Source: GCA-003244245 sp035997545
GTDB lineage: Bacteria; Actinomycetota; Actinomycetes; Mycobacteriales; Pseudonocardiaceae
Length of the DNA: 13,990 bases
Reading direction: 5' to 3'
Assembly: GCA_035997545.1 (NCBI GenBank)
Contig: DASYIL010000177.1
Span: 1 to 13,990 of the forward strand
The position numbers and the translations under genes are program-made. The notes under the pieces were generated by a model, which was given only the letters and a program-made list of their open reading frames with translations, was not told the origin of the DNA and ran no database searches. Positions 1 through 7,722 of this stretch are shown piece after piece; the first letter of the stretch is position 1, and every line of letters begins with the position of its first letter.

Positions 1-63
1 GGTGGTTTTTCCGTGTCCGGACGCGGGTGCTGCGATGACGACGCGGGGCAGCCGGGTCACCAT
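1..63 (-). CDS. cobB: cobyrinate a,c-diamide synthase, N-terminal end (partial)
   Basis: Only the first 21 codons lie in the window; the gene runs off the left edge. CobB amidates the a and c side chains of the corrin ring using ATP and glutamine. The visible peptide has a hydrophobic strand followed by the P-loop ASGHGKTT (residues 14-21), which fits the N-terminal ATP-binding domain of the CobB/CobQ amidotransferase family. The ATG at 63-61 overlaps the cobO stop by 7 nt; a GTG one codon later (60-58) would give the common GTGA 4-nt overlap. Either way it looks translationally coupled to cobO. The name rests on 21 residues plus the position directly after cobO, where actinobacterial cobB is usually found. 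Confidence 0.8.
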   Translation of the reverse strand, partial: MVTRLPRVVIAAPASGHGKTT

Positions 64-671
64 TCGATCCCCCGCTGACCCTTCTGCCCGGCGTCCATCG
101 GGTGCTTGACCTTGGTCATCTCCACCACCAGGTCGGCGCCGTCCAGCAAGGCGGCCGGGGCGCTCCGGCCGGTGATCACGACGTGCTGCACGCCGGGCCG
201 GTCCCGCAACGTGGCTAGCACCTCACCGGTGTCCACCCAGCCCCAGCGCAGCGGGTAGGTGAACTCGTCGAGCACGTACAGATCGTGGACCTGCGCGGCC
301 AGCCGGCGGGCGATCTCCGCCCAGCCCTGCGCCGCAGCGGCGGCGTGGTCAGCCGATGTGCCCGGCTTGCGCGCCCAGGACCAGCCCTCGCCCATCTTGT
401 GCCACTCGACTGGCCCGCCTGCCCCGGTCCGCTGGTGCACCTCGTCGAGCGCCCGGAACGCGGCCTCCTCCCCCACCTTCCACTTCGCGGACTTGACGAA
501 CTGGAACACACCGATCGACCAGCCCGCGTTCCAGCCTCGCAGTGCCAGGCCGAAGGCGGCCGTGGACTTGCCCTTCATCTGTCCGGTGTGGACGATCAGC
601 AGCGGGCGGTTGCGGCGCTGCCGAGTGGACAGCCCGTCGTCGGGGACGCTGACCGGTACGCCCTGGGGCAC
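57..671 (-). CDS. cobO: corrinoid (cob(I)yrinic acid a,c-diamide) adenosyltransferase
   Basis: 204 aa, cytoplasmic. It transfers the 5'-deoxyadenosyl group of ATP to the reduced cobalt of the corrinoid in the aerobic B12 pathway (CobO/BtuR/CobA family). A Walker A variant TGQMKGKST occupies residues 29-37. Family blocks follow, including QFVKSAKW, the VEWHKMGEGW block, the Walker-B-like LYVLDEFTYPL and a C-terminal DLVVEMTKVKHP block. The frame is open to an ATG at 737, but I chose the GTG at 671 because it has a strong Shine-Dalgarno (GAGGAGG, 5-nt spacer), begins at the family's usual PQGVPVSVPDDGL start, gives the usual length of about 200 aa and avoids overlap with the upstream chelatase gene (28-nt gap). 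The stop overlaps the cobB start. It is the third gene of a GNAT-chelatase-cobO-cobB run. Confidence 0.95.
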   Translation of the reverse strand: MPQGVPVSVPDDGLSTRQRRNRPLLIVHTGQMKGKSTAAFGLALRGWNAGWSIGVFQFVKSAKWKVGEEAAFRALDEVHQRTGAGGPVEWHKMGEGWSWARKPGTSADHAAAAAQGWAEIARRLAAQVHDLYVLDEFTYPLRWGWVDTGEVLATLRDRPGVQHVVITGRSAPAALLDGADLVVEMTKVKHPMDAGQKGQRGIEW

Positions 672-676
672 GGTGA

Positions 677-683
677 CCTCCTC
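677..683 (-). promoter_or_regulatory. Shine-Dalgarno of cobO, decides its start
   Basis: Minus-strand GAGGAGG lies 5 nt upstream of the GTG at 671. It is the clearest ribosome binding site in the left operon and argues against the upstream ATG at 737, which would add 22 unconserved residues overlapping the chelatase gene. Confidence 0.8.
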
Positions 684-699
684 AAGCTGGGACCTCCGG

Positions 700-2667
700 C
701 TAGGCAACGGACCTCGCAGCGCGGACCACTCCGGCAACCGCGTCGGCTGACAGCTCCTCCAGCCGCACGTACCCGCCGGCCATCGCCACCGAGAGCCGCC
801 CCGCTAGCCCCAGCCGGACCGGACCGGACTCGCAGTCCACCACGATCGAGGCCACCCCATCGCGGCGCAGCAAGCCGGCTGCGGCCAGCGCGGTGTCCAT
901 TCCACCGTGCGTGGCCCGGCCGTCGGTGAGCACCACGAGCAAGGCCCGCCGGGTGGGATCGCGTAGCCGCTCCGCGGCCAGCACCCGCGCCGAGCGCAGT
1001 AACCCGTCAGCCAACGGGGTGCGCCCCCCGGTGCGCAGTGCCCGCAACCGGGCGGCGGCGGCATCCACCGCCGATGTCGGTGGCAGTACCACCTGCGCCT
1101 GCGTGCCCCGAAAGCTGATCAGGCCCACCTTGTCGCGGCGCTGATAGGCGTCGCGCAGCAGGGACAGCACCGCACCGCTCACCGCGGACATCCGGGCCCG
1201 CGCCGCCATCGAGCCAGACGCGTCGACGGCGAACAGCACGAGGTTGGATTCCCGACCCTCGCGCACCGCCCGCCGGACATCTGCCCGGTGCACCACCAAC
1301 CCCGTGCCATCGCGGCCGCGGGCGTGCTGGTGCGGGGCGGCGGCGGCCAGCGTGCCCAGCAGGTGCAGCCCGCTGCCGTCGGTGGTGGATGCCCGCACGG
1401 TGCGCCCGGTACTGGCCCTAGCCCGGGATCGGCGGCCAGGGGCACCGGCGCCCACCCCGGGAAGCGCCAGCAGCCGGGCCCGAAACGGTGCCGTCGGCGC
1501 AGGCAGCGGTTGGTCGGGTGCGGCGGGAGCAAAGCTGCCGTTTCCGGAGCTATCGCCGGCAACGCCGCTTTGCGGCTCGCCGGCAACGCCCCCTCCGGGC
1601 CCGTCCGGGGGCTCGTCCGGCGGCCCCTGCAGTGGACCCATACCACCCCCCGGATCCTTATCACGCAGTGCGTCCTCGAGCTGCTCGCCGTCCAGGCCGG
1701 GCTGGTCGAACGGGTCGCGGCGGCGGCGATGCGGCAACGCCAGCCGGGCGGCAATCCGGACATCGTCCTCACTCACCGCGGCGGCTCCCCGCCAGGCGGC
1801 ATGCGCCAGGGCAGTGCGGGCCAGCACCAAATCGGCGCGCATACCGTCCACCTCGAACGCGGCGCACACCGTAGCGATCCGGCGCAGCTCGCCATCGGAC
1901 AGTGACACCCCGGGTAACGCACCCCGGGCCACCGAGATCCGCTCCGCGAGAGCGGCGTCCTCGGGTCGCCATCCCGCCGCGAAGCCGGCCGGATCCGCCT
2001 CGTAGCGCAGCCGGCGGCGCACCACCTCGGCCCGGGTACCGACGTCCCGGGAGGCGGCCACCTCGACGGTGAGACCGAAGCGGTCCAGCAGCTGTGGGCG
2101 CAGTTCGCCCTCCTCCGGGTTCATCGTGCCAACGAGCAGGAACGACGCGGCATGCGAGACCGACACACCGTCGCGCTCCACGTGCGCGCGACCCATCGCG
2201 GCGGCGTCGAGGAGCACGTCGACGAGATGGTCGGGCAGCAGGTTGACCTCGTCGACGTACAGCACGCCGCGGTGCGCCGCGGCGAGCAGGCCGGGCTGAT
2301 AGGCCGAGACGCCCTCGGTCAGGGCGCGTTGCAGGTCTAGCGAGCCCACCAGCCGATCTTCGGTGGCGCCGACCGGCAGTTCGACAAGCCGGGCCGGGCG
2401 GATGGTCCCTCCCGCTGCGGCGGCGTGCGGGCCGTCCGGGCAGGTCGGGTCCGGGGCCATCGGGTCGCAGCCGAAGCGGCATCCCGGTACTGCGGTCACC
2501 GGGGGGAGCAGTGCGGCCAGCGCGCGGACCACGGTCGACTTCGCGGTGCCCTTCTCGCCGCGGACCAGGACCCCACCGATCCCTGGATGCACCGCGGTCA
2601 GCAGCAACGCCAGCCGGAGATCGTCGTGCCCGACGATCGCCGAGAACGGGTAGCGCGCGGCCGTCAT
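700..2667 (-). CDS. fused ChlI-ChlD type AAA+/VWA chelatase subunit (putative cobaltochelatase motor)
   Basis: 655 aa. The N-terminal third is an AAA+ ATPase of the magnesium-chelatase ChlI type: Walker A GEKGTAKST (37-45), Walker B LYVDEVN (136-142), then TMNPEEGELRPQLLDRFGL (181-199) with the arginine-finger region. Residues 63-76 carry three cysteines (C63, C67, C76) in an insert typical of fused ChlI/D proteins. A Pro/Gly/acidic linker (about 317-395) leads to a VWA integrin-I domain with a complete MIDAS: DASGS (482-486), T550, D582. The family powers metal insertion into tetrapyrroles by pairing with a large ChlH/CobN subunit. With cobO and cobB downstream and cobN in the same window, cobalt for hydrogenobyrinate a,c-diamide is the likely metal (inference). 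The ATG is 2 nt after the GNAT stop (TGA-CG-ATG), indicating coupling. It resembles M. tuberculosis Rv2850c. Called magnesium chelatase in many annotations. Confidence 0.9.
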   Translation of the reverse strand: MTAARYPFSAIVGHDDLRLALLLTAVHPGIGGVLVRGEKGTAKSTVVRALAALLPPVTAVPGCRFGCDPMAPDPTCPDGPHAAAAGGTIRPARLVELPVGATEDRLVGSLDLQRALTEGVSAYQPGLLAAAHRGVLYVDEVNLLPDHLVDVLLDAAAMGRAHVERDGVSVSHAASFLLVGTMNPEEGELRPQLLDRFGLTVEVAASRDVGTRAEVVRRRLRYEADPAGFAAGWRPEDAALAERISVARGALPGVSLSDGELRRIATVCAAFEVDGMRADLVLARTALAHAAWRGAAAVSEDDVRIAARLALPHRRRRDPFDQPGLDGEQLEDALRDKDPGGGMGPLQGPPDEPPDGPGGGVAGEPQSGVAGDSSGNGSFAPAAPDQPLPAPTAPFRARLLALPGVGAGAPGRRSRARASTGRTVRASTTDGSGLHLLGTLAAAAPHQHARGRDGTGLVVHRADVRRAVREGRESNLVLFAVDASGSMAARARMSAVSGAVLSLLRDAYQRRDKVGLISFRGTQAQVVLPPTSAVDAAAARLRALRTGGRTPLADGLLRSARVLAAERLRDPTRRALLVVLTDGRATHGGMDTALAAAGLLRRDGVASIVVDCESGPVRLGLAGRLSVAMAGGYVRLEELSADAVAGVVRAARSVA

Positions 2668-2669
2668 CG

Positions 2670-3134
2670 TCAGTGGACTCTCGTCGATCCCTCGCGGCGC
2701 ATCGGCACGTGCATGATGCCGTCCTCGGTGAACTCGGCCCCGTCCAGGACGAAACCAAACCTGGTGTAGAGCCCGATCGAGTCGGTCTGCGCATCAAGCA
2801 CGCAGGGGGCGTCACCCACCTCGGCCAGCGCGGCCTCGAGCAACCGCCGGACCCCACCTTGGGCCCGGGCTGGCCGGGCGGCGCAGACCCGGTCGATCCT
2901 GAACTGACCTTCGGTGGGCTCCAGCAGCCGCAGGGTGGCCTGTGGCTGCTGGATCGCGCCGTAGGGTGCGAGCCAGTAGTGCCGGGTTGTCCGGTCCAGG
3001 TCATGACCATCCAACTCCTGATAGGGACAGGCCTGCTCCACCACGAACACCTCGACCCGAAGGCGCAGTAAGGCGTAGATCATCGCGGTCGACAGATCGG
3101 CGGCTAGGCTCCGGTGCAGCAGGATGTTGTCCAT
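2670..3134 (-). CDS. ElaA-type GNAT family N-acetyltransferase
   Basis: 154 aa, cytoplasmic. The ElaA signature is clear: LRLRVEVFVVEQACPYQELDG at about residues 23-43, then RHYW (51-54), FRIDRV (78-83) and a C-terminal LYTRFGF (122-128). The acetyl-CoA pyrophosphate loop reads RAQGGV (90-95), a slightly off-consensus form of Q/R-x-x-G-x-G/A. The substrate is unknown. The ATG at 3134 has an AGGA about 5 nt upstream. It is the first gene of the minus-strand run GNAT-chelatase-cobO-cobB, and its stop lies 2 nt from the chelatase ATG, so it is probably cotranscribed with cobalt-insertion genes. The same neighbour is found in M. tuberculosis (Rv2851c, from memory). A role in B12 synthesis is not shown by the sequence. 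Confidence 0.88.
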   Translation of the reverse strand: MDNILLHRSLAADLSTAMIYALLRLRVEVFVVEQACPYQELDGHDLDRTTRHYWLAPYGAIQQPQATLRLLEPTEGQFRIDRVCAARPARAQGGVRRLLEAALAEVGDAPCVLDAQTDSIGLYTRFGFVLDGAEFTEDGIMHVPMRREGSTRVH

Positions 3135-3188
3135 CGGTCCTGCCTACCAGAAGTGCCGAGCAAAAGCGGGCCATGACATCGTGGCGGG

Positions 3189-4079
3189 GTGGCGCTTCTT
3201 TCCCGGTACCTACTAGGGCTCCTCACTGGCGCCTTACTACTGGCTGGTGTCACCGCGTCCGTGCAGGTCCCCACCTCCGAGCCGGCCACCACCTCCAAGC
3301 AGACCCGTGCCGCAGCCGCGCCGCCCCCGACCCGGGACCTCGACCGCTCGCCGGCAAGCCCTCCTCCTGCTGCAGCGCCCACCCCGGTATGGGTGGTGGG
3401 AGCCAAGCCGCTACCCCGGCGTCAGGATGGGTACGGGGTCGTGCGCGCCACTCCCCCGGAACTGGTGGACCGGCAGCTACCCACCGTCGATAGGCTGGAT
3501 CCGCCAAAATCGGGCTCCTTCGAGTCGACGATCAGCCCGGTGTCCCCGCAGGTGCTGGCCCGCAGCACCTGGCAACCGGGCTGCCCGGTGCCCGCCAACA
3601 AGTTGCGCTACCTCACGATGTCCTTCCACGGCTTCGACGGCCGCGTGCATACCGGCGAGATGCTGGTGAACGCCGATGTCGCGCAGACCGTGGTGGGTAT
3701 CTTCGCGCAGCTGTTCGCCGCCAACTTCCCGATCGAGGAGATGAGGGTGACGGCCGCGCCCGAGCTGAACCTGCCACCCACCGGGGACGGCAACAACACC
3801 AACGCCTTCGTCTGCCGCCAGACTCCGGGTCAGACCCACTGGTCAGCGCACGCCTACGGGTTGGCCATCGATCTCAACCCGTTCCACAACCCTTACATCC
3901 TGGGCGACCTGGTGGTGCCTGAGCTGGCCTCGTCCTACCTTGAGCGAAACCGGGTGCGGCCGGGTATGGCGCTGGCCGGTACTCCGGCAGTGACCGCGTT
4001 CGAGGCGGTGGGCTGGACCTGGGGCGGGCGGTGGTCGGCGCCGGTGGACTTTATGCATTTCAGTGCCACGGGGCACTGA
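3189..4079 (+). CDS. secreted M15-family zinc D,D-carboxypeptidase/endopeptidase
   Basis: 296 aa. A signal peptide (about residues 1-25, LLGLLTGALLLAGVTASV, no lipobox cysteine) is followed by a Thr/Pro/Ala-rich stretch to about residue 70 and a further low-complexity region to about 115, probably a cell-wall spacer. The C-terminal half is a VanY-like M15 domain: SAHAYGLAID (219-228) supplies zinc ligands H221 and D228, and DFMHF (287-291) supplies D287 and the third ligand H290. Such enzymes cut D-Ala-D-Ala or other peptidoglycan stem-peptide bonds; which one cannot be told here. GTG 3189 is the first start after an in-frame TGA (3174-3176). No convincing Shine-Dalgarno is seen, and a weak CATCGT lies 6 nt upstream, so a leaderless mRNA is possible. 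Transcribed divergently from the GNAT gene (54-bp gap) and convergently to cobN (17-bp gap). Confidence 0.88.
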   Translation: MALLSRYLLGLLTGALLLAGVTASVQVPTSEPATTSKQTRAAAAPPPTRDLDRSPASPPPAAAPTPVWVVGAKPLPRRQDGYGVVRATPPELVDRQLPTVDRLDPPKSGSFESTISPVSPQVLARSTWQPGCPVPANKLRYLTMSFHGFDGRVHTGEMLVNADVAQTVVGIFAQLFAANFPIEEMRVTAAPELNLPPTGDGNNTNAFVCRQTPGQTHWSAHAYGLAIDLNPFHNPYILGDLVVPELASSYLERNRVRPGMALAGTPAVTAFEAVGWTWGGRWSAPVDFMHFSATGH

Positions 4080-4084
4080 AATGC
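4055..4084. terminator. perfect 13-bp hairpin between convergent genes, probable bidirectional terminator
   Basis: Left arm 4055-4067 (GCATTTCAGTGCC) and right arm 4072-4084 are perfect reverse complements around a 4-nt loop (ACGG). The hairpin begins within the last codons of the M15 peptidase, contains its TGA (4077-4079) and ends 12 bp before the cobN stop. There is no U-tract on either strand, as is common for actinobacterial terminators. The placement between tail-to-tail genes supports termination in both directions. Confidence 0.75.
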
Positions 4085-4096
4085 GCGTGAGTGGCG

Positions 4097-7000
4097 TCAG
4101 CCCTCCAGGTCCCCCTCGAGGTCCAGGTAGATCGTGCGCAGGGCGTCGAGGTCGGCTGGGTCGGGCTGGGCCCACAGGCCCCGGTCAGCGGCTTCCAGTA
4201 GCCGCTCGGTCATGCTGCGCAGCGCCCATGGGTTGGACTGCCGAAGGAACTGCTGCACGCCGGGATCGAAGATGTAGGACTCGGCCAGTTGGTGGTACAT
4301 CCAGTCCTCCACCACACCAGCGGTGGCGTCAAAGCCGAACAGGTAGTCAACGGTGGCGGCCAGCTCGAAGGCGCCCTTGTAGCCGTGCCGTTGCATCGCG
4401 GCGATCCATCGCGGGTTGACCACCCGCGAGCGGAAGACCCGGCGGGTCTCCTCGGCCAGCGAACGGGTCTTCACCGCATGCGGCACCGCGGAGTCACCGA
4501 CGTAGGCCGCCGGGTCGCGGCCGGTCAACGAGCGCACCATGGCGACCATCCCGCCGTGGTACTGGAAGTAGTCGTCGGAATCGGCGATGTCGTGCTCACG
4601 GGTGTCGACGTTCTTGGCAGCCACCGCGATGCGACGGAAGGCATGCTCCATGTCGCCGCGCGCGGCAGCACCGTCTAGCCCTCGCCCGTAGGCGTAGCCG
4701 CCCCAGGTGGCGTAGACCTCGGCGAGGTCGGCGTCGGTGCGCCACTGCCGGCTGTCGATCAGCGGCAGCAGCCCGGCGCCGTAGGCGCCCGGTTTGGAAC
4801 CGAAGATCCGGGTCCGGGCCCGGCGGTCGTCGCCGTGCGCGGCGAGGTCGGCCCGGTAGTGTGCGGCGACGTAGTTGTCCTCAACTGGCTCGTCCAGCCG
4901 CGCCACGGTGTCAATTGCATCGTCGATCAGTGCGACCACGTGGGGAAAGGCGTCCCGGAAGAAACCGGAGATGCGCAGCACCACGTCGATGCGGGGCCTG
5001 CCGAGCTCGGTCCGGTCGACCACCTCTAGACCGGTGACCCGGCGCGAGGCGTCGTCCCAGGTCGGGCGGACGCCGAGCAGTGCCAGTACCTCAGCGATGT
5101 CGTCGCCCTGAGTCCGCATCGCCGACGTGCCCCAGACGGTGAGGCCCACCGAGGCGGGCCAGTCACCAGTGTCGGCGCGGTGCCGGGCCAGCAGCGAGTC
5201 GGCCAGCGCGGCGCCGACCTCGAAGGCGTTGCGGGAGGGGATGGCCTTGGGGTCGACAGAGTAGAAGTTGCGCCCGGTGGGCAGCACGGAGATCAGTCCG
5301 CGGGTGGGCGAGCCGGACGGTCCGGGCTCGATGAATCGGCCGTCCAGGGCACGCAGGATGTTGGTGATCTCGGCGGGGGTGCCGGCCAGCCGGGGCACTA
5401 GCTCGGTGCAGCCGAACCGCAGCACCGCCACCACCCCGGCGACGGGCTCCCCGAGCACCTCGGCGACCACTGCGGGTACCTTCCCGGCGTCCCAGTCGAC
5501 GGCCTGACTGCCCTGCACCAGGGTGCGCGCCTGCGCCTCCAGCCGGTCGATGATGTCGCTGCCCCGGATGCCCTCGACGACCGCACCGGGTTCGGCAAGC
5601 AACGCCTGTTCGTCGAACCCGGTCCACTCGGCGATCGCGGCTCGCAAGCCGGGTAGCGCCGCGCCGGAGCCGAATACCTGGCGGGCGCGCAGCACTGCGA
5701 GCACGTCGTTGACCAGCTCGTCACCCTCGGGGGGGCGGCCCAGCACGTGCAGCCCGTCGCGGATCTGCGCGTCCTTGATCTCGCACAGGTACCCGTCGAG
5801 GTGCATGACGAAGTCGTCGAAATCGTCCTCGCCCGGTTGCGCTTCCGCGCCCAGATCTCGGTGCAGCTGGGCGCTCTGGATGAGCGTCCAGATCTGCCCG
5901 CGCAGGGTGGGCAGCTTGTCCGGGTCCAGGGCCGCCACGACGGCGTACTCGTCGAGCAGCTGTTCGAGGCGAGCGAGGTCGCCGTAGGTGTCAGCCCGGG
6001 CCATCGGCGGGATCATGTGGTCGACGATGGTGGCGTGCGCCCGGCGTTTGGCCTGGGTGCCCTCACCAGGGTCGTTGACGATGAACGGGTACACCAGCGG
6101 CAGGTTCCCGAGCACGGCATCCGGGGCATCGTCGGCGGCCAGTCCCAGGCCCTTACCGGGCAACCATTCCAGGTTGCCGTGCTTGCCCAGGTGCACCACG
6201 GCGTGCGCGCCGAACGAGTGCTCCAGCCACCGGTACGCCGCGAGATACTGGTGCGACGGCGCCAGCTCAGGGTCGTGGTAGATCGCCACCGGGTTCTCGC
6301 CAAACCCGCGCGGCGGCTGGATGAGCAGCACCACGTTGCCGAACCGCAGCGAGCCGACGTAAATCGCCCCGGAAATGTCGCCGTCGGACACGTACAGCTG
6401 ACCCGGTGGCTCGCCCCAGGCCGCAACCACCGATTCGCGCAGCGGCGCGGGCAGTCCCGCGAACCACTGGGCGTAGTCCGCAGTGGGCACCCGGATAGCC
6501 GCGCCTGCCATCTGCTCATCGGTGAGCCATTCCACGTCGTGCCCGCCGGCGGCGATCAGCCGGTGGATCAGCGCGTCGCCCTCCAGCCCCTCGACGTCGA
6601 GGTCCCCGAGGTCGTAGCCCGCCTCGGCGAGCGCCCCCAGCAGCACCACCGCGGAGGCAGGCGTGTCCAGCCCGACGGCGTTGCCGATGCGGGAGTGCTT
6701 GGTCGGGTAGGCCGACAGCACGATCGCGAGCCGCTTGTCTGGTGCGGGCACGTGTCGCAGCTGCGCTAGGGCGACGGCGGTGCCGGCGACCCGGGCGGCC
6801 CGCTCCGGGTCAGCCACGTAGATCGGTACCCCGTCTGGCCCGGATTCCTTGAAAGAGAACGGCACTGACACCAGCCGCCCGTCGAACTCCGGGATGGCGA
6901 CCTGCATGGCGGCGTCCATCGGAGATAGCGCCGCGTCACTGGCCTGCCACGTCGCCCGGGACGTCGTCAGGCACAGGCCTTGGAGGACTGGGACGTCCAG

Positions 7001-7711
7001 CGCCGCCAGCGCCCCCGCGTCCCAGGACTCCTCCTCGGCCCCAGCGCTGCCGCCGGCGGCGAGCACCGTGGTGGTCACCGCGTCGCAGCGGCTCAGCAGC
7101 GCGCGCAGCCCATCGGCCTGCGCGCCGCCAAGACCGCGCAGCGAGCCGCAGAACACCGGCACCGCGTTCGCTCCGGCAGCCCGGACTGCGTCGGCCAGCA
7201 CGTCGACGAAGCTGGTGTTGGCGGCCAGCGCGTGTGCCCGGTAGAACACGATGCCGACGGTGGGGCGCCCCGGGTCTTCCGTGACGACGCCGTGCAGGCC
7301 GTATTCCGGGGTGGGGGCCGGCGGCTCGAAGCCCTCACCGGTGAACAGCACGGTGTCGGACAGGAACCGGGCCAGCTGGTCCAGGTTCGCGGGCCCACCG
7401 GCGACCAGGTAGCGCAGCGCCTCCGCCGCCACCCCCGCCGGGACCGTGGACGCCGCCATCAGCTCCGCGTCCGGGGTCGTCTCGCCGCCCAGACACACCG
7501 CCGGCAGGCCAGAACACAGCAGCGCATCGAGCCCGGGCTCCCAGGCCCGCCGCCCACCGAGCAGTCGGAGCACCACGATGTCCACCCCGGCGAGCAGCGC
7601 GGGTAGCGCGGCGGGCTCGGTCCGGGCTGGGTTGGCGACCCGGTAACCGGCGCCACAGGCTCGGGCGGCGAGCAGATCCGTGTCGGCGGTGGACAGCAGC
7701 AGGATCCGCAC
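4097..7711 (-). CDS. cobN: cobaltochelatase subunit CobN
   Basis: 1204 aa, the large porphyrinoid-binding subunit of ATP-dependent cobaltochelatase (CobN/ChlH family), which inserts Co(II) into hydrogenobyrinate a,c-diamide. Family blocks are intact: HLGKHGNLEWLPGKG near residue 505, NDPGEGTQAKRRAHA near 545 and RTRIFGSKPGAYGAGLLPLI near 960-985, followed by the WGGYAYGRG block. The frame stays open upstream to 8254, but GTG 7711 is the proper start. It has GGAG 4 nt upstream, begins with the typical MRILLLSTADTDLL-like strand, and the upstream sequence in this frame has no similarity to CobN. It lies apart from the chelatase motor gene, separated by the convergent M15 gene, and is preceded only by gene fragments, so its promoter must lie in or beyond that decayed stretch. 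No CobS or CobT gene is in the window. Confidence 0.96.
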   Translation of the reverse strand: MRILLLSTADTDLLAARACGAGYRVANPARTEPAALPALLAGVDIVVLRLLGGRRAWEPGLDALLCSGLPAVCLGGETTPDAELMAASTVPAGVAAEALRYLVAGGPANLDQLARFLSDTVLFTGEGFEPPAPTPEYGLHGVVTEDPGRPTVGIVFYRAHALAANTSFVDVLADAVRAAGANAVPVFCGSLRGLGGAQADGLRALLSRCDAVTTTVLAAGGSAGAEEESWDAGALAALDVPVLQGLCLTTSRATWQASDAALSPMDAAMQVAIPEFDGRLVSVPFSFKESGPDGVPIYVADPERAARVAGTAVALAQLRHVPAPDKRLAIVLSAYPTKHSRIGNAVGLDTPASAVVLLGALAEAGYDLGDLDVEGLEGDALIHRLIAAGGHDVEWLTDEQMAGAAIRVPTADYAQWFAGLPAPLRESVVAAWGEPPGQLYVSDGDISGAIYVGSLRFGNVVLLIQPPRGFGENPVAIYHDPELAPSHQYLAAYRWLEHSFGAHAVVHLGKHGNLEWLPGKGLGLAADDAPDAVLGNLPLVYPFIVNDPGEGTQAKRRAHATIVDHMIPPMARADTYGDLARLEQLLDEYAVVAALDPDKLPTLRGQIWTLIQSAQLHRDLGAEAQPGEDDFDDFVMHLDGYLCEIKDAQIRDGLHVLGRPPEGDELVNDVLAVLRARQVFGSGAALPGLRAAIAEWTGFDEQALLAEPGAVVEGIRGSDIIDRLEAQARTLVQGSQAVDWDAGKVPAVVAEVLGEPVAGVVAVLRFGCTELVPRLAGTPAEITNILRALDGRFIEPGPSGSPTRGLISVLPTGRNFYSVDPKAIPSRNAFEVGAALADSLLARHRADTGDWPASVGLTVWGTSAMRTQGDDIAEVLALLGVRPTWDDASRRVTGLEVVDRTELGRPRIDVVLRISGFFRDAFPHVVALIDDAIDTVARLDEPVEDNYVAAHYRADLAAHGDDRRARTRIFGSKPGAYGAGLLPLIDSRQWRTDADLAEVYATWGGYAYGRGLDGAAARGDMEHAFRRIAVAAKNVDTREHDIADSDDYFQYHGGMVAMVRSLTGRDPAAYVGDSAVPHAVKTRSLAEETRRVFRSRVVNPRWIAAMQRHGYKGAFELAATVDYLFGFDATAGVVEDWMYHQLAESYIFDPGVQQFLRQSNPWALRSMTERLLEAADRGLWAQPDPADLDALRTIYLDLEGDLEG

Positions 7712-7715
7712 GAGA

Positions 7716-7719
7716 CTCC
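7716..7719 (-). promoter_or_regulatory. Shine-Dalgarno of cobN, decides its start
   Basis: Minus-strand GGAG with a 4-nt spacer (TCTC) before the GTG at 7711. It lies in the 11-nt gap between cobN and the stop of the upstream AMIN-like fragment, and supports GTG 7711 over longer in-frame starts. Confidence 0.65.
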
Positions 7720-7722
7720 AAC

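Noticed and set aside
285..929. Long plus-strand open frames across cobO and the chelatase gene, and similar ones over cobN, cobQ, map and the PBP gene
   Set aside because: They are antisense shadows caused by high GC; their translations are Arg/Pro/Ala/Gly-rich with no family motifs, while the minus-strand frames carry complete catalytic motifs.
3069..3236. Rare TTA leucine codons near the 5' ends of the GNAT gene (3071-3069) and the M15 gene (3234-3236), possibly bldA-type control
   Set aside because: TTA also occurs in frame in the chelatase gene (1002-1000 and 1917-1915) and in cobQ (10272-10270), all metabolic genes, so TTA is not restricted to special genes here.
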